A stretch of 64,000 bases of DNA from Cupriavidus taiwanensis (lineage in GTDB: Bacteria > Pseudomonadota > Gammaproteobacteria > Burkholderiales > Burkholderiaceae), in contig NZ_LT976854.1 in assembly GCF_900249755.1 (NCBI RefSeq), positions 1,526,927 through 1,590,926 on the forward strand, read 5' to 3'. The notes beneath the pieces are model-generated. The model was not told where the DNA came from and searched no databases. It saw only the letters and a program-made list of their open reading frames with translations. Positions 31,053 to 39,125 of the stretch are shown here, piece after piece (position 1 is the first letter of the stretch; each line of letters starts with the position of its first letter). The position numbers and the translations under genes were made by a program.

Positions 31053-31799
31053 ATGACCAGCAAGGACGCCGCGCACCGCGCACAGGACAGCAACGCCGGC
31101 GAAGGTGCCAGCCATCCCGCCGGCAGCGTCTCGGCCCGCATCCGCGCGCGGCTGGAGGCCGCGCAGGAGCGCTTCCACGCCAACGACAATATCGCCCGCT
31201 ATATTGAGCCGGGCGAGATGGAACAGCTGCAGGCCGAAGTCCAGGCGCGCCTGCAGGACGTGCTGCGGGCGCTGGTGATCGACGTCGACAACGACCACAA
31301 CACGCAGGAAACCGCGCGCCGCGTCGCCAAGATGTACCTGAAGGAGATCTTTGCCGGCCGCTATGCCAAGGCCCCGCCGGTGACGGAATTCCCCAACGTC
31401 GGCCAGCTCAACGAACTGATGATCGTGGGGCCGCTGCGCGTGCGCAGCGCCTGCTCGCACCACCTGTGTCCCATCATCGGCAAGCTGTGGATCGGCGTGA
31501 TGCCGAACCAGCATTCCAACCTGATCGGGCTGTCCAAGTACGCGCGGCTGGCCGAATGGATCATGTGCCGCCCGCAGATCCAGGAAGAGGCGGTGGCGCA
31601 GGTGGCCGACCTGCTGCAGGAAAAGATGAGTCCCGACGGGCTGGCCATCGTGATGGAGGCCGAGCACTTCTGCATGCACTGGCGCGGCGTGCGCGACACC
31701 GACGCCAAGATGACCAACAGCGTGATGCGCGGCTCTTTTCTGAAGGACGACAGCCTGCGCCGCGAATTCCTCACGCTGCTGAACCATAACCGCGGCTAG
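31053..31799 (+). CDS. folE: GTP cyclohydrolase I
   Basis: The 248-residue protein converts GTP to dihydroneopterin triphosphate, the first step of tetrahydrofolate and pterin synthesis. After a variable N-terminal extension of about 45 residues, the core runs from NHNTQETARRVAKMYLKEIF (read NDHNTQETARR) through the zinc site SACSHHLCPI (Cys and two His, near residue 137). It continues with HSNLIGLSKYARL and ends with EAEHFCMHWRGVRD. All are class I (FolE) rather than FolE2 features. The N-terminus is longer than in the 222-residue E. coli enzyme. A BLUF photoreceptor gene follows 38 bp downstream on the same strand, suggesting co-transcription; the gene may be a specialised folE paralogue. 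Confidence 0.94.
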   Translation: MTSKDAAHRAQDSNAGEGASHPAGSVSARIRARLEAAQERFHANDNIARYIEPGEMEQLQAEVQARLQDVLRALVIDVDNDHNTQETARRVAKMYLKEIFAGRYAKAPPVTEFPNVGQLNELMIVGPLRVRSACSHHLCPIIGKLWIGVMPNQHSNLIGLSKYARLAEWIMCRPQIQEEAVAQVADLLQEKMSPDGLAIVMEAEHFCMHWRGVRDTDAKMTNSVMRGSFLKDDSLRREFLTLLNHNRG

Positions 31800-31837
31800 C
31801 GGCCTGCCCGCGGCCGCCACCACCGAGCGCCACGACC

Positions 31838-32281
31838 ATGCTAGTCCGCCTGCTCTATGCCAGCCGTGCCCGCCAGGCCATCGATGCCGCCCTGCTCGAT
31901 GCCATCCTGGCCACCAGCCTGGAGCGCAACCCGCGCCACGGCATCACCGGGGTGCTGTGCCATGGCAACGGCATCTTCCTGCAGGCGCTGGAAGGCGACC
32001 GGCAGGAGGTGTCGCAGCTGTTCCAGTCGATCGCGCGCGATCCGCGCCACCACGACGTGACCCTGCTGCATTTCGAGGAAACCTGCACGCGCGACTTTGC
32101 CGGCTGGGCCATGGGGCAGGTCAATGCGGCGCGGCTCAATGCGGCCACCCTGCTCAAGTTCTCGGCGCGCGCCGAGCTCGATCCCTACCGCACCGGCGGC
32201 GCGGCCTCGCTGGCGCTGCTCAAGGAACTGATCGCCGGCGCGTCGGTGGTGTCGCGCACCGGCGAGCGCGCACGGCACTGA
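31838..32281 (+). CDS. BLUF-domain blue-light photoreceptor
   Basis: The 147-residue protein is a short BLUF protein that binds FAD noncovalently. The photoactive residues are all present: Tyr7 in RLLYASRA, Asn31 in ERNPRHGITG and Gln49 in FLQALEGD. The late Trp/Met motif GWAMG is at about residue 90. Blue light rearranges the hydrogen bonds of the Tyr-Gln-flavin triad and changes the C-terminal helices (AALALLKELIAG here). There is no fused output domain, so it must signal through a partner protein, which is not evident in the neighbourhood. It probably shares a transcript with folE. Confidence 0.93.
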   Translation: MLVRLLYASRARQAIDAALLDAILATSLERNPRHGITGVLCHGNGIFLQALEGDRQEVSQLFQSIARDPRHHDVTLLHFEETCTRDFAGWAMGQVNAARLNAATLLKFSARAELDPYRTGGAASLALLKELIAGASVVSRTGERARH

Positions 32282-32294
32282 GCCGCGCCGGCGG

Positions 32295-32327
32295 CGCCGC
32301 TAGACCGCCGCTAGACCGCCGCTAGAC
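32295..32327. repeat. Three perfect 11-bp tandem repeats carrying stop codons in every frame
   Basis: CGCCGCTAGAC is repeated three times between the convergent BLUF gene and the small gene at 32322. Because 11 is not a multiple of 3, the TAG in each copy falls in a different frame, and CTA does the same on the other strand. The last copy supplies the stop codon of the leftward small gene. Confidence 0.85.
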
Positions 32328-32576
32328 CGTGACTGGCCCGTACAGGCCGCACTCCAGGTCGCTCTCGAACTCTTCCATCCACGCCGTGCCGGCGCCGGCC
32401 TCGTAGACGCTGGTCTTGTCGGTGCCGACGCGGCGCACGCTGACGCGCCGCGCGCCGTCGCCGTCGCGCTCGTCGGTAATGTCGAACATCTCCGCCGCCA
32501 GCCCGACATGCCGGCATGCGTCCAGGACCTGCTGCTGCTCGTCGGCGGGAAATTCGGTGAACGGTCTCGTTGCCAT
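32322..32576 (-). CDS. Small conserved hypothetical protein
   Basis: The protein is 84 residues from the ATG (MATRPFTEFPADEQQQ), which follows a GGAGG site at ideal spacing; an in-frame ATG five codons upstream has none. It has an acidic second half (DITDERDGDGARR, WMEEFESDLECG). A single compact alpha/beta domain is likely. No family was recognised. It converges on the BLUF gene, and its stop codon lies in the last unit of a tandem repeat. Confidence 0.7.
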   Translation of the reverse strand: MATRPFTEFPADEQQQVLDACRHVGLAAEMFDITDERDGDGARRVSVRRVGTDKTSVYEAGAGTAWMEEFESDLECGLYGPVTV

Positions 32577-32720
32577 GGCATCCTCCGTCAAGGTTGAGAT
32601 CGCCGCTTGCGCGCAGCGCGAACGCGCGTGGCACCGCGGGCGCCACGCATGAAGCAGGACGCGCGCCGGCAGCCGGCCGGCGGCGCGTCCGCACCCTCCT
32701 GCAAGGTTATTGTTCGAAAC

Positions 32721-32885
32721 TCAGCTCTTGCGCTGGGTCACCGCCACGAACGGCGCCGGTGCGTGCTGCACGGACTGGCTGCCGCAATTCGGGCACGGTG
32801 GATGGGCAGAGGCATGTTCCGCGAGATGCTCGGTTTTCTCGAACATATGGCCGCACTTCTCGCAGCGGTATTGATAGACGGGCAT
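32721..32885 (-). CDS. FmdB-type zinc-ribbon protein
   Basis: This 54-residue protein starts MPVYQYRCEKCGHMFEKTEHL, the FmdB/YfcF-like zinc-ribbon opening. It has two CxxC knuckles, CEKC near residue 8 and CPNC near residue 34, followed by GSQSVQHAP. Such proteins bind one zinc and are proposed regulators or accessory factors; their role is not established. The ATG at 32885 is chosen because the family begins exactly there. An upstream in-frame ATG at 32909 would add eight unrelated residues. Confidence 0.85.
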   Translation of the reverse strand: MPVYQYRCEKCGHMFEKTEHLAEHASAHPPCPNCGSQSVQHAPAPFVAVTQRKS

Positions 32886-33305
32886 GGCATTCCCCCACGC
32901 GGTGCACACGCCGCGGGGCGCGTGTCAGCTTCATTCTAGGACAGCGGTCCGCGCCGCCAAGCGGCAAAAATTCCGGCCCGCCGGAAGTCCGCCGGAAGTC
33001 CGCCGGCAATGTCGCCGCCGCCGCACTTTGCCGTGCATTGATCTCCCGCAATGGGTGTAGCGCAAGACAAAGGCAGGGTTCCTGCGCAAACCCGGGCCAA
33101 GCCGGCGCGGCATAGCACCGATCATGCAGGCATGTCATTGCATTGGCCGGATCCGGTCCGCTGCGCATCCCCGCCGGGGCGCCATGAACTAGCGGAATTC
33201 CGATTCAGCGGGGCGTGGAATCTGGCCAGAATGCGAGTCTTGTGATGACGCCACCGCCCCGCGCTGCCGGCAGCAACCGGTTGCCGCCTCACCCGGAGAT
33301 TGCCG
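32886..33305. other. 420-bp region upstream of the response regulator
   Basis: No convincing gene was found. An 11-bp unit CCGCCGGAAGT is repeated about 2.6 times at 32978-33006. The rest holds the divergent upstream regions of the zinc-ribbon and response-regulator genes, without a clear promoter match. Confidence 0.4.
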
Positions 33306-33953
33306 ATGAACGAACGAGTCCTGCGCGTTGCCCTGGCCGACGACCACCCGCTGGTGGTGGCTGCGCTGCGCGACTGCCTGCAGCGCAGCGCGCGCGTCCA
33401 GATCAGCGGCGAATGCCGCAACGGCACCGAGCTGCTGGGCTCGCTGGCGCGGCATCCCGCCGATATCGCCATCACCGATTTCTGCATGGGCCACGGCGAC
33501 GCCTCGCTGGACGGCTTCAACCTGCTCAGCCGCCTGGCGCGGCGCCATCCCGCGACGCGGGTGGTGGTGATCAGCGCCCGCTCCAACGCCGCCATCGTCC
33601 GCCGCGCCATGAAGCTGGGCGTGCGCGGCTTCGTCAGCAAGGAAGATCCGCTCGATGAAGTGGTGCGCGCCTGCGCCCACGCCGCGTTCGGCCGGGGCTG
33701 CTTCTGCTCGCCCGCGGTGCAGCGCGTGCTGCAGCGCGCGGCGCTGGCCGGCTCGCCCGCGCGGGAGCCGACCCAGCGCGAGCTCGAGGTGATCCGGCTC
33801 TATGCGCAGGGCGCGCAGCTGACCGAGATCGCCGCCAAGCTGGGCCGCTCGGTCAGCACCATCTCCAGCCAGAAGACCGTGGCCATGCGCAAGCTGGGGG
33901 TGCAGACCAATACCGGGCTGATCCGCTATGCCTATGAAAGCGGGTTGATCTGA
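33306..33953 (+). CDS. NarL/LuxR-family response regulator (RcsB-like)
   Basis: The 215-residue protein has an N-terminal receiver domain. The acidic pocket is LADDHPLV near residue 10, the phospho-acceptor is Asp58 in ITDFCMG, and the switch Lys is in FVSKEDPL. A linker leads to a C-terminal LuxR-type helix-turn-helix (TQRELEVIRLYAQGAQLTEIA...TISSQKTVAMRKLG, about residues 150-200). It begins at the ATG after CGGAGA; a TTG two codons upstream is less likely. The adjacent hybrid kinase gene (35-bp gap) ends in an Hpt domain that would phosphorylate Asp58, making a complete phosphorelay. The linked target genes are unknown. Confidence 0.93.
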   Translation: MNERVLRVALADDHPLVVAALRDCLQRSARVQISGECRNGTELLGSLARHPADIAITDFCMGHGDASLDGFNLLSRLARRHPATRVVVISARSNAAIVRRAMKLGVRGFVSKEDPLDEVVRACAHAAFGRGCFCSPAVQRVLQRAALAGSPAREPTQRELEVIRLYAQGAQLTEIAAKLGRSVSTISSQKTVAMRKLGVQTNTGLIRYAYESGLI

Positions 33954-33988
33954 CCGGGCTTCGACCCGGCCCGCAGCCCTCCACGACC

Positions 33989-36900
33989 ATGCAGCAAGAC
34001 CCCGACCGCACCCGCGACAGCCTGACCAGCACCTTCGACGCGCTTGCCGGCCACGCGCGCCGCCAGCAACGCCTGTATTCGGTGACCGTCGCGACGCTGA
34101 TCGCCATCGTGCTGTGCGCCGGCACGCTGCTGGCCGGGCTGGCGGCGGACCAGCACCTGGACTATCGCCGCAGCCAGGTCGCGCACTATGTCGGCACGGT
34201 GTCGCAGCGGTTGCATAACGAAGCGTCGTTCGTGCGCCGGACCGCGCTGAGCATCCGCTACCATCTTGGCACCGCCGCGCCGGACCCGTCGCGCGACCCC
34301 GGCCTCGATGCCTTGCGCCGCACCGGCGCGGCCGCGGCCCATGTCGAGGCCGTGCGCAAGGACTACCATCTGCTCGCCGCCGACGCCACGCGCCAGGCAT
34401 GGGGCGCCAGCCTGCCCATGCAATTCGCGCGGCTGCGCCAAATCGCGCTGGCCACGGTGGCCACGCAGCAGGCCTTCGATCTCGGTCATGGCGCCTATGC
34501 AGTCTCGCTGGACGAAGACAGCGCGGTCGTGATCCGCCAGCCGCAAGCCGGCGCGGGCGCGCCGCGGGCGCTGGATCCGGCGCTGATCCCGCTCTTGCGC
34601 ACGCAGCTGACGCGCGCGCTGCTGGACCGCACCGGCCACGCCGTGCCCGCGCGCGACCAGCCGGTGTGGCTGGGGCCGCTGCGCGATCCCGTCGACGACA
34701 CCCCCGTCATGGTATTGGCCGGCGCCGCCTATGCCGGCGATCGCGCCACCATGCTGGTGGCGACCTGCGTGCCGGTGCAGGCGTTCCTGGCTGGCCTGCC
34801 GCCGCCACCGGACCACGCCGGCCTGGCGCTGCTCAACGACACGGATCAACTGATCGACGTGTGGCCGCATGCCGCCGCCCTCAGCCTGGCCAGCGCCCGC
34901 GGCATCGCCGCGCGCGGCCGCGGCCTGCCGCACAACGCGATGCGCCTGACGCGCGCGGGCGTCGTGCTGGTGCAGCCATTGCAGGGCGGCTTCGGCCTGC
35001 TGGTCTACCAGCTGCCGTACCGGCTGCTGGCCAACGCGCTGGCCGCCGAACTGGCGGTGATCGGCGGCGCCATGCTGCTGCTGACCGGCGCCATCGTGCT
35101 CGCGGCGCGCTACTGGAGCCGGCAGCTGCTGCGGCGCTCGCATGCCGAAGCGCGGCGCGCGCTGGAAAGCGAGTTGATGAACCAGGTGCTGGTCACCGCC
35201 ACGCCGGTCGGCCTGTGCATCGTGCGCCAGCACGACCACGCCGTGCTGGCGTGCAATCCGCTGGCGGCGTCGCTGCTGCCGGCGCGGCCGCACCAGCCCC
35301 TGCCCGCCGCGGTGGCTGACGCGCTGGACCGGCAGCCGTGCGGCGCCGGCGGTGGCCCCGCCTCCGTCTCCACCATCACCGTCGCGGCCCCTGAGCCGCC
35401 CGGCCCTGCCGACGCGGCGCCGCGCTTCCTGCAGATCACCTATGCGCCAGCGCGCTACCGCGATGAAGCCGTGCTGTTCTGCGCGGTGCAGGACTGCACC
35501 GCGCAACAGGCGCTGCAACAGCAGCTGCGCTCCGCCCAGCAGGCCACCGAAGCCATGCTGCGGGTGCGCTCGAACTTCTTCGCCGCGATGAGCCACGAGA
35601 TCCGCACGCCGCTGAATGCGCTGCTGGGCAACCTGGAACTGCTGGCGCGCAGCGGCGGGCTGGAGCCGCATGCGGCGCGGCTGCGCGCGCTGGAAACCGC
35701 CGCCGGGTCGCTGCGCCGCATCGTCAACGACGTGCTGGACTTCTCCAAGATCGATGCGGGCCAGCTGGCGCTGGTCGATGCTCCATTTCGTCCCGTCGAG
35801 GCGCTGGAGAGCCTGGCACTGGCCTATGCGCCCATGGCGGCGGACCGCCCGGTCCGCTTGTGCCTGCAGCTATCGCCCACGCTGGACACCGAAGTCATGG
35901 GCGATCGCACGCGGCTGATGCAGGTCTTCGGCAACCTGCTGAACAACGCCTTCAAGTTCACCGCCAGCGGCCGCATCACGCTGAGCGGCGAACTGCAGGC
36001 CGATCTGCCGGGAAAGCCGGGCATGCAGCGGCTGGTCTGCCGCGTCAGCGATTCCGGCATCGGCATGGCGCCGGCGCTGGCGGCACGCGTGTTCCAGCCG
36101 TTCGTGCAGGGCGATGCCGGCGCCGCCAGCCGCTATGGCGGCACCGGGCTGGGGCTGTCGATCTGCGCCAGGCTGTGCGAGCTGATGGGCGGCAGCATCG
36201 TCGTGGACAGCGTGCCGGGGGTGGGCAGCGCGTTCACGGTATCGTTGCCGCTGCAGCCGGCCGATAAAGACCGGCAGGAACCCGCGGCGGCCAGCGTGGC
36301 GCACCGTGGCCATGTGCTGGTGCTGTCCCAGGACGAACGCAGCGGCGCCTCGATCGAAGCGTGGCTCAGGACCGCGGGCTGGCGCACCGAGGGCGTCGCG
36401 TCTTTGGCGGCGGCGCAGGAACGCGTGCAGCGCCACGCGCCTGCAGCCGTGGTCGCGACCGACGAGTTCGCCGCGGCGGCGCTGGCCACGCTGCGCCGCG
36501 CCGCGCCGGTGGCGCTGGTGTGGCTGTCGGCCGACGGCCCGCATCGTCCGCGGCAGCGCGGGCCCGGCATGCTGGAGGCGTCGGCGTTCAGCCATCGCGC
36601 GCTGCTCGACGCCGTGGCGGCAGCCTGCGGCGAGACGCAAACGGCGACGACCGCCGGGCCCGCGCCCGCGTTGCCGGCGCTGCCCGCGCCCTCAGCCGCG
36701 CCGCTGACCATCCTTGTCGCCGAGGACAACCCGCTGAACCAGTCGCTGATCGCCGAGCAACTGCAGGCGCTCGGCTGCCACCCTATCGTCACCGGCAACG
36801 GCAAGCAGGCGCTGGCGGTGCTGGAGCACGCGCGCGTCGACGCGCTGCTGACCGACCTGCATATGCCTGGCATGGACGGCCACGCATTGCTGCACGCGGT

Positions 36901-37399
36901 ACAAGCCCGGCATCCGGGCCTGCCCGTGCTGGCCTTCAGCGCGCTGGCGTGCAGCGATCCCGCGCAGGACTGGCACCTGCAAGGCTTCTCCGGCTACCTC
37001 GCCAAGCCCGCCTCGCTGCAGGACCTCGAAGCCTGCCTGCGCAGCCTGCCAGTACCCGCCGGCCACGCCGGCCCGACCGCGCCACAAGGCGAGCCGGCCG
37101 CGCCGGTGCAGGCCCCGCGCCGCCGCTACGAAGACATGCTGCGCCGGCAGCTGCGGCAAGACCTGCCGGCGCTGTCGCGCATCGTCGCGCAGCAGGACCT
37201 GGCCGGCCTGCGGCACTGGGTGCATGCCGCGGCAGGCGCCTTCATGATCGTGCGGCGGCAGTCCATCGTCAGGGAATGCCGGGCGGTCGAAGCACTGTGC
37301 GAAGCAGCCCCGGCCTGGGCCCCGGCCATGACGGAAGCCGCCAGCGCCCTGTACCAGCGGCTGCAGCGCTACGCGCTCGGCGCCGCGGCCGCGCCCTAG
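33989..37399 (+). CDS. Hybrid sensor histidine kinase with receiver and Hpt domains (BvgS/RcsC-like)
   Basis: The 1136-residue inner-membrane protein has a transmembrane helix at about 36-56 and another at about 350-375, flanking a periplasmic sensor domain of about 290 residues. Then come a PAS-like segment, dimerisation/phosphoacceptor helix FAAMSHEIRTPLN (His536), and ATPase domain (NLLNNAFKF N-box, DSGIGM, GGTGLGLSI). A degenerate receiver-like segment at about 770-880 follows. A complete receiver has VAEDNPLN and Asp956 in LTDLHMPGMDG, and the C-terminal Hpt domain has His1079 in WVHAAAGAF. Phosphate would pass His536-Asp956-His1079 to Asp58 of the response regulator encoded just upstream. 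The ligand is unknown. Confidence 0.93.
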   Translation: MQQDPDRTRDSLTSTFDALAGHARRQQRLYSVTVATLIAIVLCAGTLLAGLAADQHLDYRRSQVAHYVGTVSQRLHNEASFVRRTALSIRYHLGTAAPDPSRDPGLDALRRTGAAAAHVEAVRKDYHLLAADATRQAWGASLPMQFARLRQIALATVATQQAFDLGHGAYAVSLDEDSAVVIRQPQAGAGAPRALDPALIPLLRTQLTRALLDRTGHAVPARDQPVWLGPLRDPVDDTPVMVLAGAAYAGDRATMLVATCVPVQAFLAGLPPPPDHAGLALLNDTDQLIDVWPHAAALSLASARGIAARGRGLPHNAMRLTRAGVVLVQPLQGGFGLLVYQLPYRLLANALAAELAVIGGAMLLLTGAIVLAARYWSRQLLRRSHAEARRALESELMNQVLVTATPVGLCIVRQHDHAVLACNPLAASLLPARPHQPLPAAVADALDRQPCGAGGGPASVSTITVAAPEPPGPADAAPRFLQITYAPARYRDEAVLFCAVQDCTAQQALQQQLRSAQQATEAMLRVRSNFFAAMSHEIRTPLNALLGNLELLARSGGLEPHAARLRALETAAGSLRRIVNDVLDFSKIDAGQLALVDAPFRPVEALESLALAYAPMAADRPVRLCLQLSPTLDTEVMGDRTRLMQVFGNLLNNAFKFTASGRITLSGELQADLPGKPGMQRLVCRVSDSGIGMAPALAARVFQPFVQGDAGAASRYGGTGLGLSICARLCELMGGSIVVDSVPGVGSAFTVSLPLQPADKDRQEPAAASVAHRGHVLVLSQDERSGASIEAWLRTAGWRTEGVASLAAAQERVQRHAPAAVVATDEFAAAALATLRRAAPVALVWLSADGPHRPRQRGPGMLEASAFSHRALLDAVAAACGETQTATTAGPAPALPALPAPSAAPLTILVAEDNPLNQSLIAEQLQALGCHPIVTGNGKQALAVLEHARVDALLTDLHMPGMDGHALLHAVQARHPGLPVLAFSALACSDPAQDWHLQGFSGYLAKPASLQDLEACLRSLPVPAGHAGPTAPQGEPAAPVQAPRRRYEDMLRRQLRQDLPALSRIVAQQDLAGLRHWVHAAAGAFMIVRRQSIVRECRAVEALCEAAPAWAPAMTEAASALYQRLQRYALGAAAAP

Positions 37400-37529
37400 C
37401 AGCCTCGAATTACCACAATTGGCGGATTTGCGAGCAGCCCCACGCGCGACCATAATGGCAACGCCGCGCCGTGGCCGCCTGGCCAGGCTTATCCGATCCG
37501 GGCGCGGCATTGTCTCCAATGTCTCCCTC

Positions 37530-38921
37530 ATGCAGCCAGAACAAGGCCTTCCCCAACCCCAGCGCACCTGGGCGATCCTCACCGTTTTCTTCGGCCTGAT
37601 CATGGCCGTGCTCGACGGCTCGATCGCCAATATCGCGCTGCCCTCGATCTCGCGCGAACTGCAGGCCGATCCCGCCAGCACCATCTGGGTCGTCAACGCC
37701 TACCAGCTCACGGTCACCGTGTGCCTGCTGCCGCTGTCGTCGCTGGGCGATATCCTTGGCTACAAGCGGGTCTACCGGGCGGGGCTTGCCACCTTCCTGG
37801 TGGGGTCGCTGCTGTGCGCGCTGGCGGTCAACCTGCCGATGCTGGTGGCCGCGCGCGTGCTGCAGGGCATCGGCGGCGCCGGCATCATGAGCGTCAACAC
37901 CGCGCTGGTGCGCTTTATCTATCCGCCCACGCGCCTGGGCCGCGGCATCGGCCTCAATGCCCTGGTGGTGGGCGTGACCATCGCCGTGGGGCCGTCGCTG
38001 GGCGCGCTGATTTTGGCGGTGGCCAGCTGGCCATGGCTGTTCGCGGTCAATGTGCCGGTCGCCATCGCCGCGCTGGCGCTGAGCCGCACCGCGCTGCCGG
38101 CCACGCCGCCGCAGCCGCGCGCTTTCGACTACCCCAGCGCGCTGCTGTCGGCGCTGGTGTTCGGCATGTTTATCCTGAGCGTCGACGGCCTGGGCCACCC
38201 CGGCTGGCGCCTGGCCGGCAGCGCGGGCGTGGCGCTCGCGGTGGTGCTGGGCTGGCTGCTGATGCGGCGCCAGCGCGGGCGCGCCGCGCCGCTGGTGCCG
38301 GTGGACCTGTTCGCCAGCCGGGCCTTTACGCTGGCGGTGGGCACCTCGTTCTGCTCGTTCATGACGCAGATGTTGTCGTTCGTGGCGCTGCCGTTCTATC
38401 TGGAGTACCAGCTCGGCCGCTCGCTGCAGGAGACCGGCCTGCTGATTACGCCGTGGCCCTTGATGGTGGCGGTGATGGCGGCAGTCTCGGGCCGGTTGTC
38501 CGACCGCTATCCGGCCAGCATCCTCGCCGGCATCGGCCTGGCCATGCTGGGCGGCGGCCTGGTCGGGCTGGCGACGCTGGGGCCCGACGCCGGCAGCTTC
38601 GACATCGCCTGGCGCATGGCCATGTGCGGCACCGGCTTCGGCTTCTTCCAGTCCCCCAACAACCGCGCCATGATCGGCGCCACCCCTCCGGAACGCAGCG
38701 GCGGCGCCAGCGGCGCGCAGGCGACGACGCGGCTGCTGGGGCAGACCACCGGCACGGCATTGGTGGCGCTGCTGTTCAGCCTGTCGCCGGCCGGCGCGGC
38801 GCGCATGGCGTTGTATGTGGCGGCGGCGGTGGCGGCAGTGGGGGCGATGATCAGCCTGAGCCGGTTGCGTGGTACCAGCGGCGAGACGATGGGGCGGGAG
38901 TCGGTGGAGCCGGATGCGTAG
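37530..38921 (+). CDS. MFS drug-efflux transporter, DHA2/EmrB-QacA type
   Basis: The 463-residue protein has about 14 hydrophobic segments. Family motifs include LDGSIANIALPSISREL in helix 1, WVVNAYQLTVTVCLLPLSSLGDILGYKR (read in two halves) spanning motif A, and ARVLQGIGGAGIM. The antiporter motif C-like stretch is GVTIAVGPSLGALIL. It is expected to exchange protons for drugs or metabolites. The ATG at 37530 directly precedes the first helix; upstream in-frame codons encode an Arg-rich stretch unlike the family. No membrane-fusion partner (EmrA) gene adjoins it. Confidence 0.9.
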   Translation: MQPEQGLPQPQRTWAILTVFFGLIMAVLDGSIANIALPSISRELQADPASTIWVVNAYQLTVTVCLLPLSSLGDILGYKRVYRAGLATFLVGSLLCALAVNLPMLVAARVLQGIGGAGIMSVNTALVRFIYPPTRLGRGIGLNALVVGVTIAVGPSLGALILAVASWPWLFAVNVPVAIAALALSRTALPATPPQPRAFDYPSALLSALVFGMFILSVDGLGHPGWRLAGSAGVALAVVLGWLLMRRQRGRAAPLVPVDLFASRAFTLAVGTSFCSFMTQMLSFVALPFYLEYQLGRSLQETGLLITPWPLMVAVMAAVSGRLSDRYPASILAGIGLAMLGGGLVGLATLGPDAGSFDIAWRMAMCGTGFGFFQSPNNRAMIGATPPERSGGASGAQATTRLLGQTTGTALVALLFSLSPAGAARMALYVAAAVAAVGAMISLSRLRGTSGETMGRESVEPDA

Positions 38922-38955
38922 AGGGAAGTGCGCTACGAACGCATCCGTTCCTGCC

Positions 38956-39077
38956 GGTTTGCTCTCCTCTCCCGCTTGCGGGAGAGGGAGTACACAAGCG
39001 GGAATTGGAAAGTTCGAGGCAATGATTCCGCTGCTGGTTTGCTCCCCTCTCCCGCTTGCGGGAGAGGGAGTACACAA
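38956..39077. repeat. REP-like palindromic element, two copies in direct orientation (copy D)
   Basis: Two nearly identical 42-bp units lie 80 bp apart, starting at 38956 and 39036. Each contains CCTCTCCCGC-TT-GCGGGAGAGG followed by GAGTACACAA. They fill the gap between the convergent MFS and Bug genes and could serve as a bidirectional 3'-end structure. Unlike copies A-C the arms are not inverted. Confidence 0.85.
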
Positions 39078-39125
39078 TCGGTAGATAAATGCTCCGCACC
39101 AGCGCTGCACGCACCAGCGCTGCAA

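Noticed and set aside
38956-39077. Direct repeats 80 bp apart considered as a minimal CRISPR array
   Set aside because: Only two units are present, each is internally palindromic with the same core as dispersed copies elsewhere, and no cas gene is in the window.
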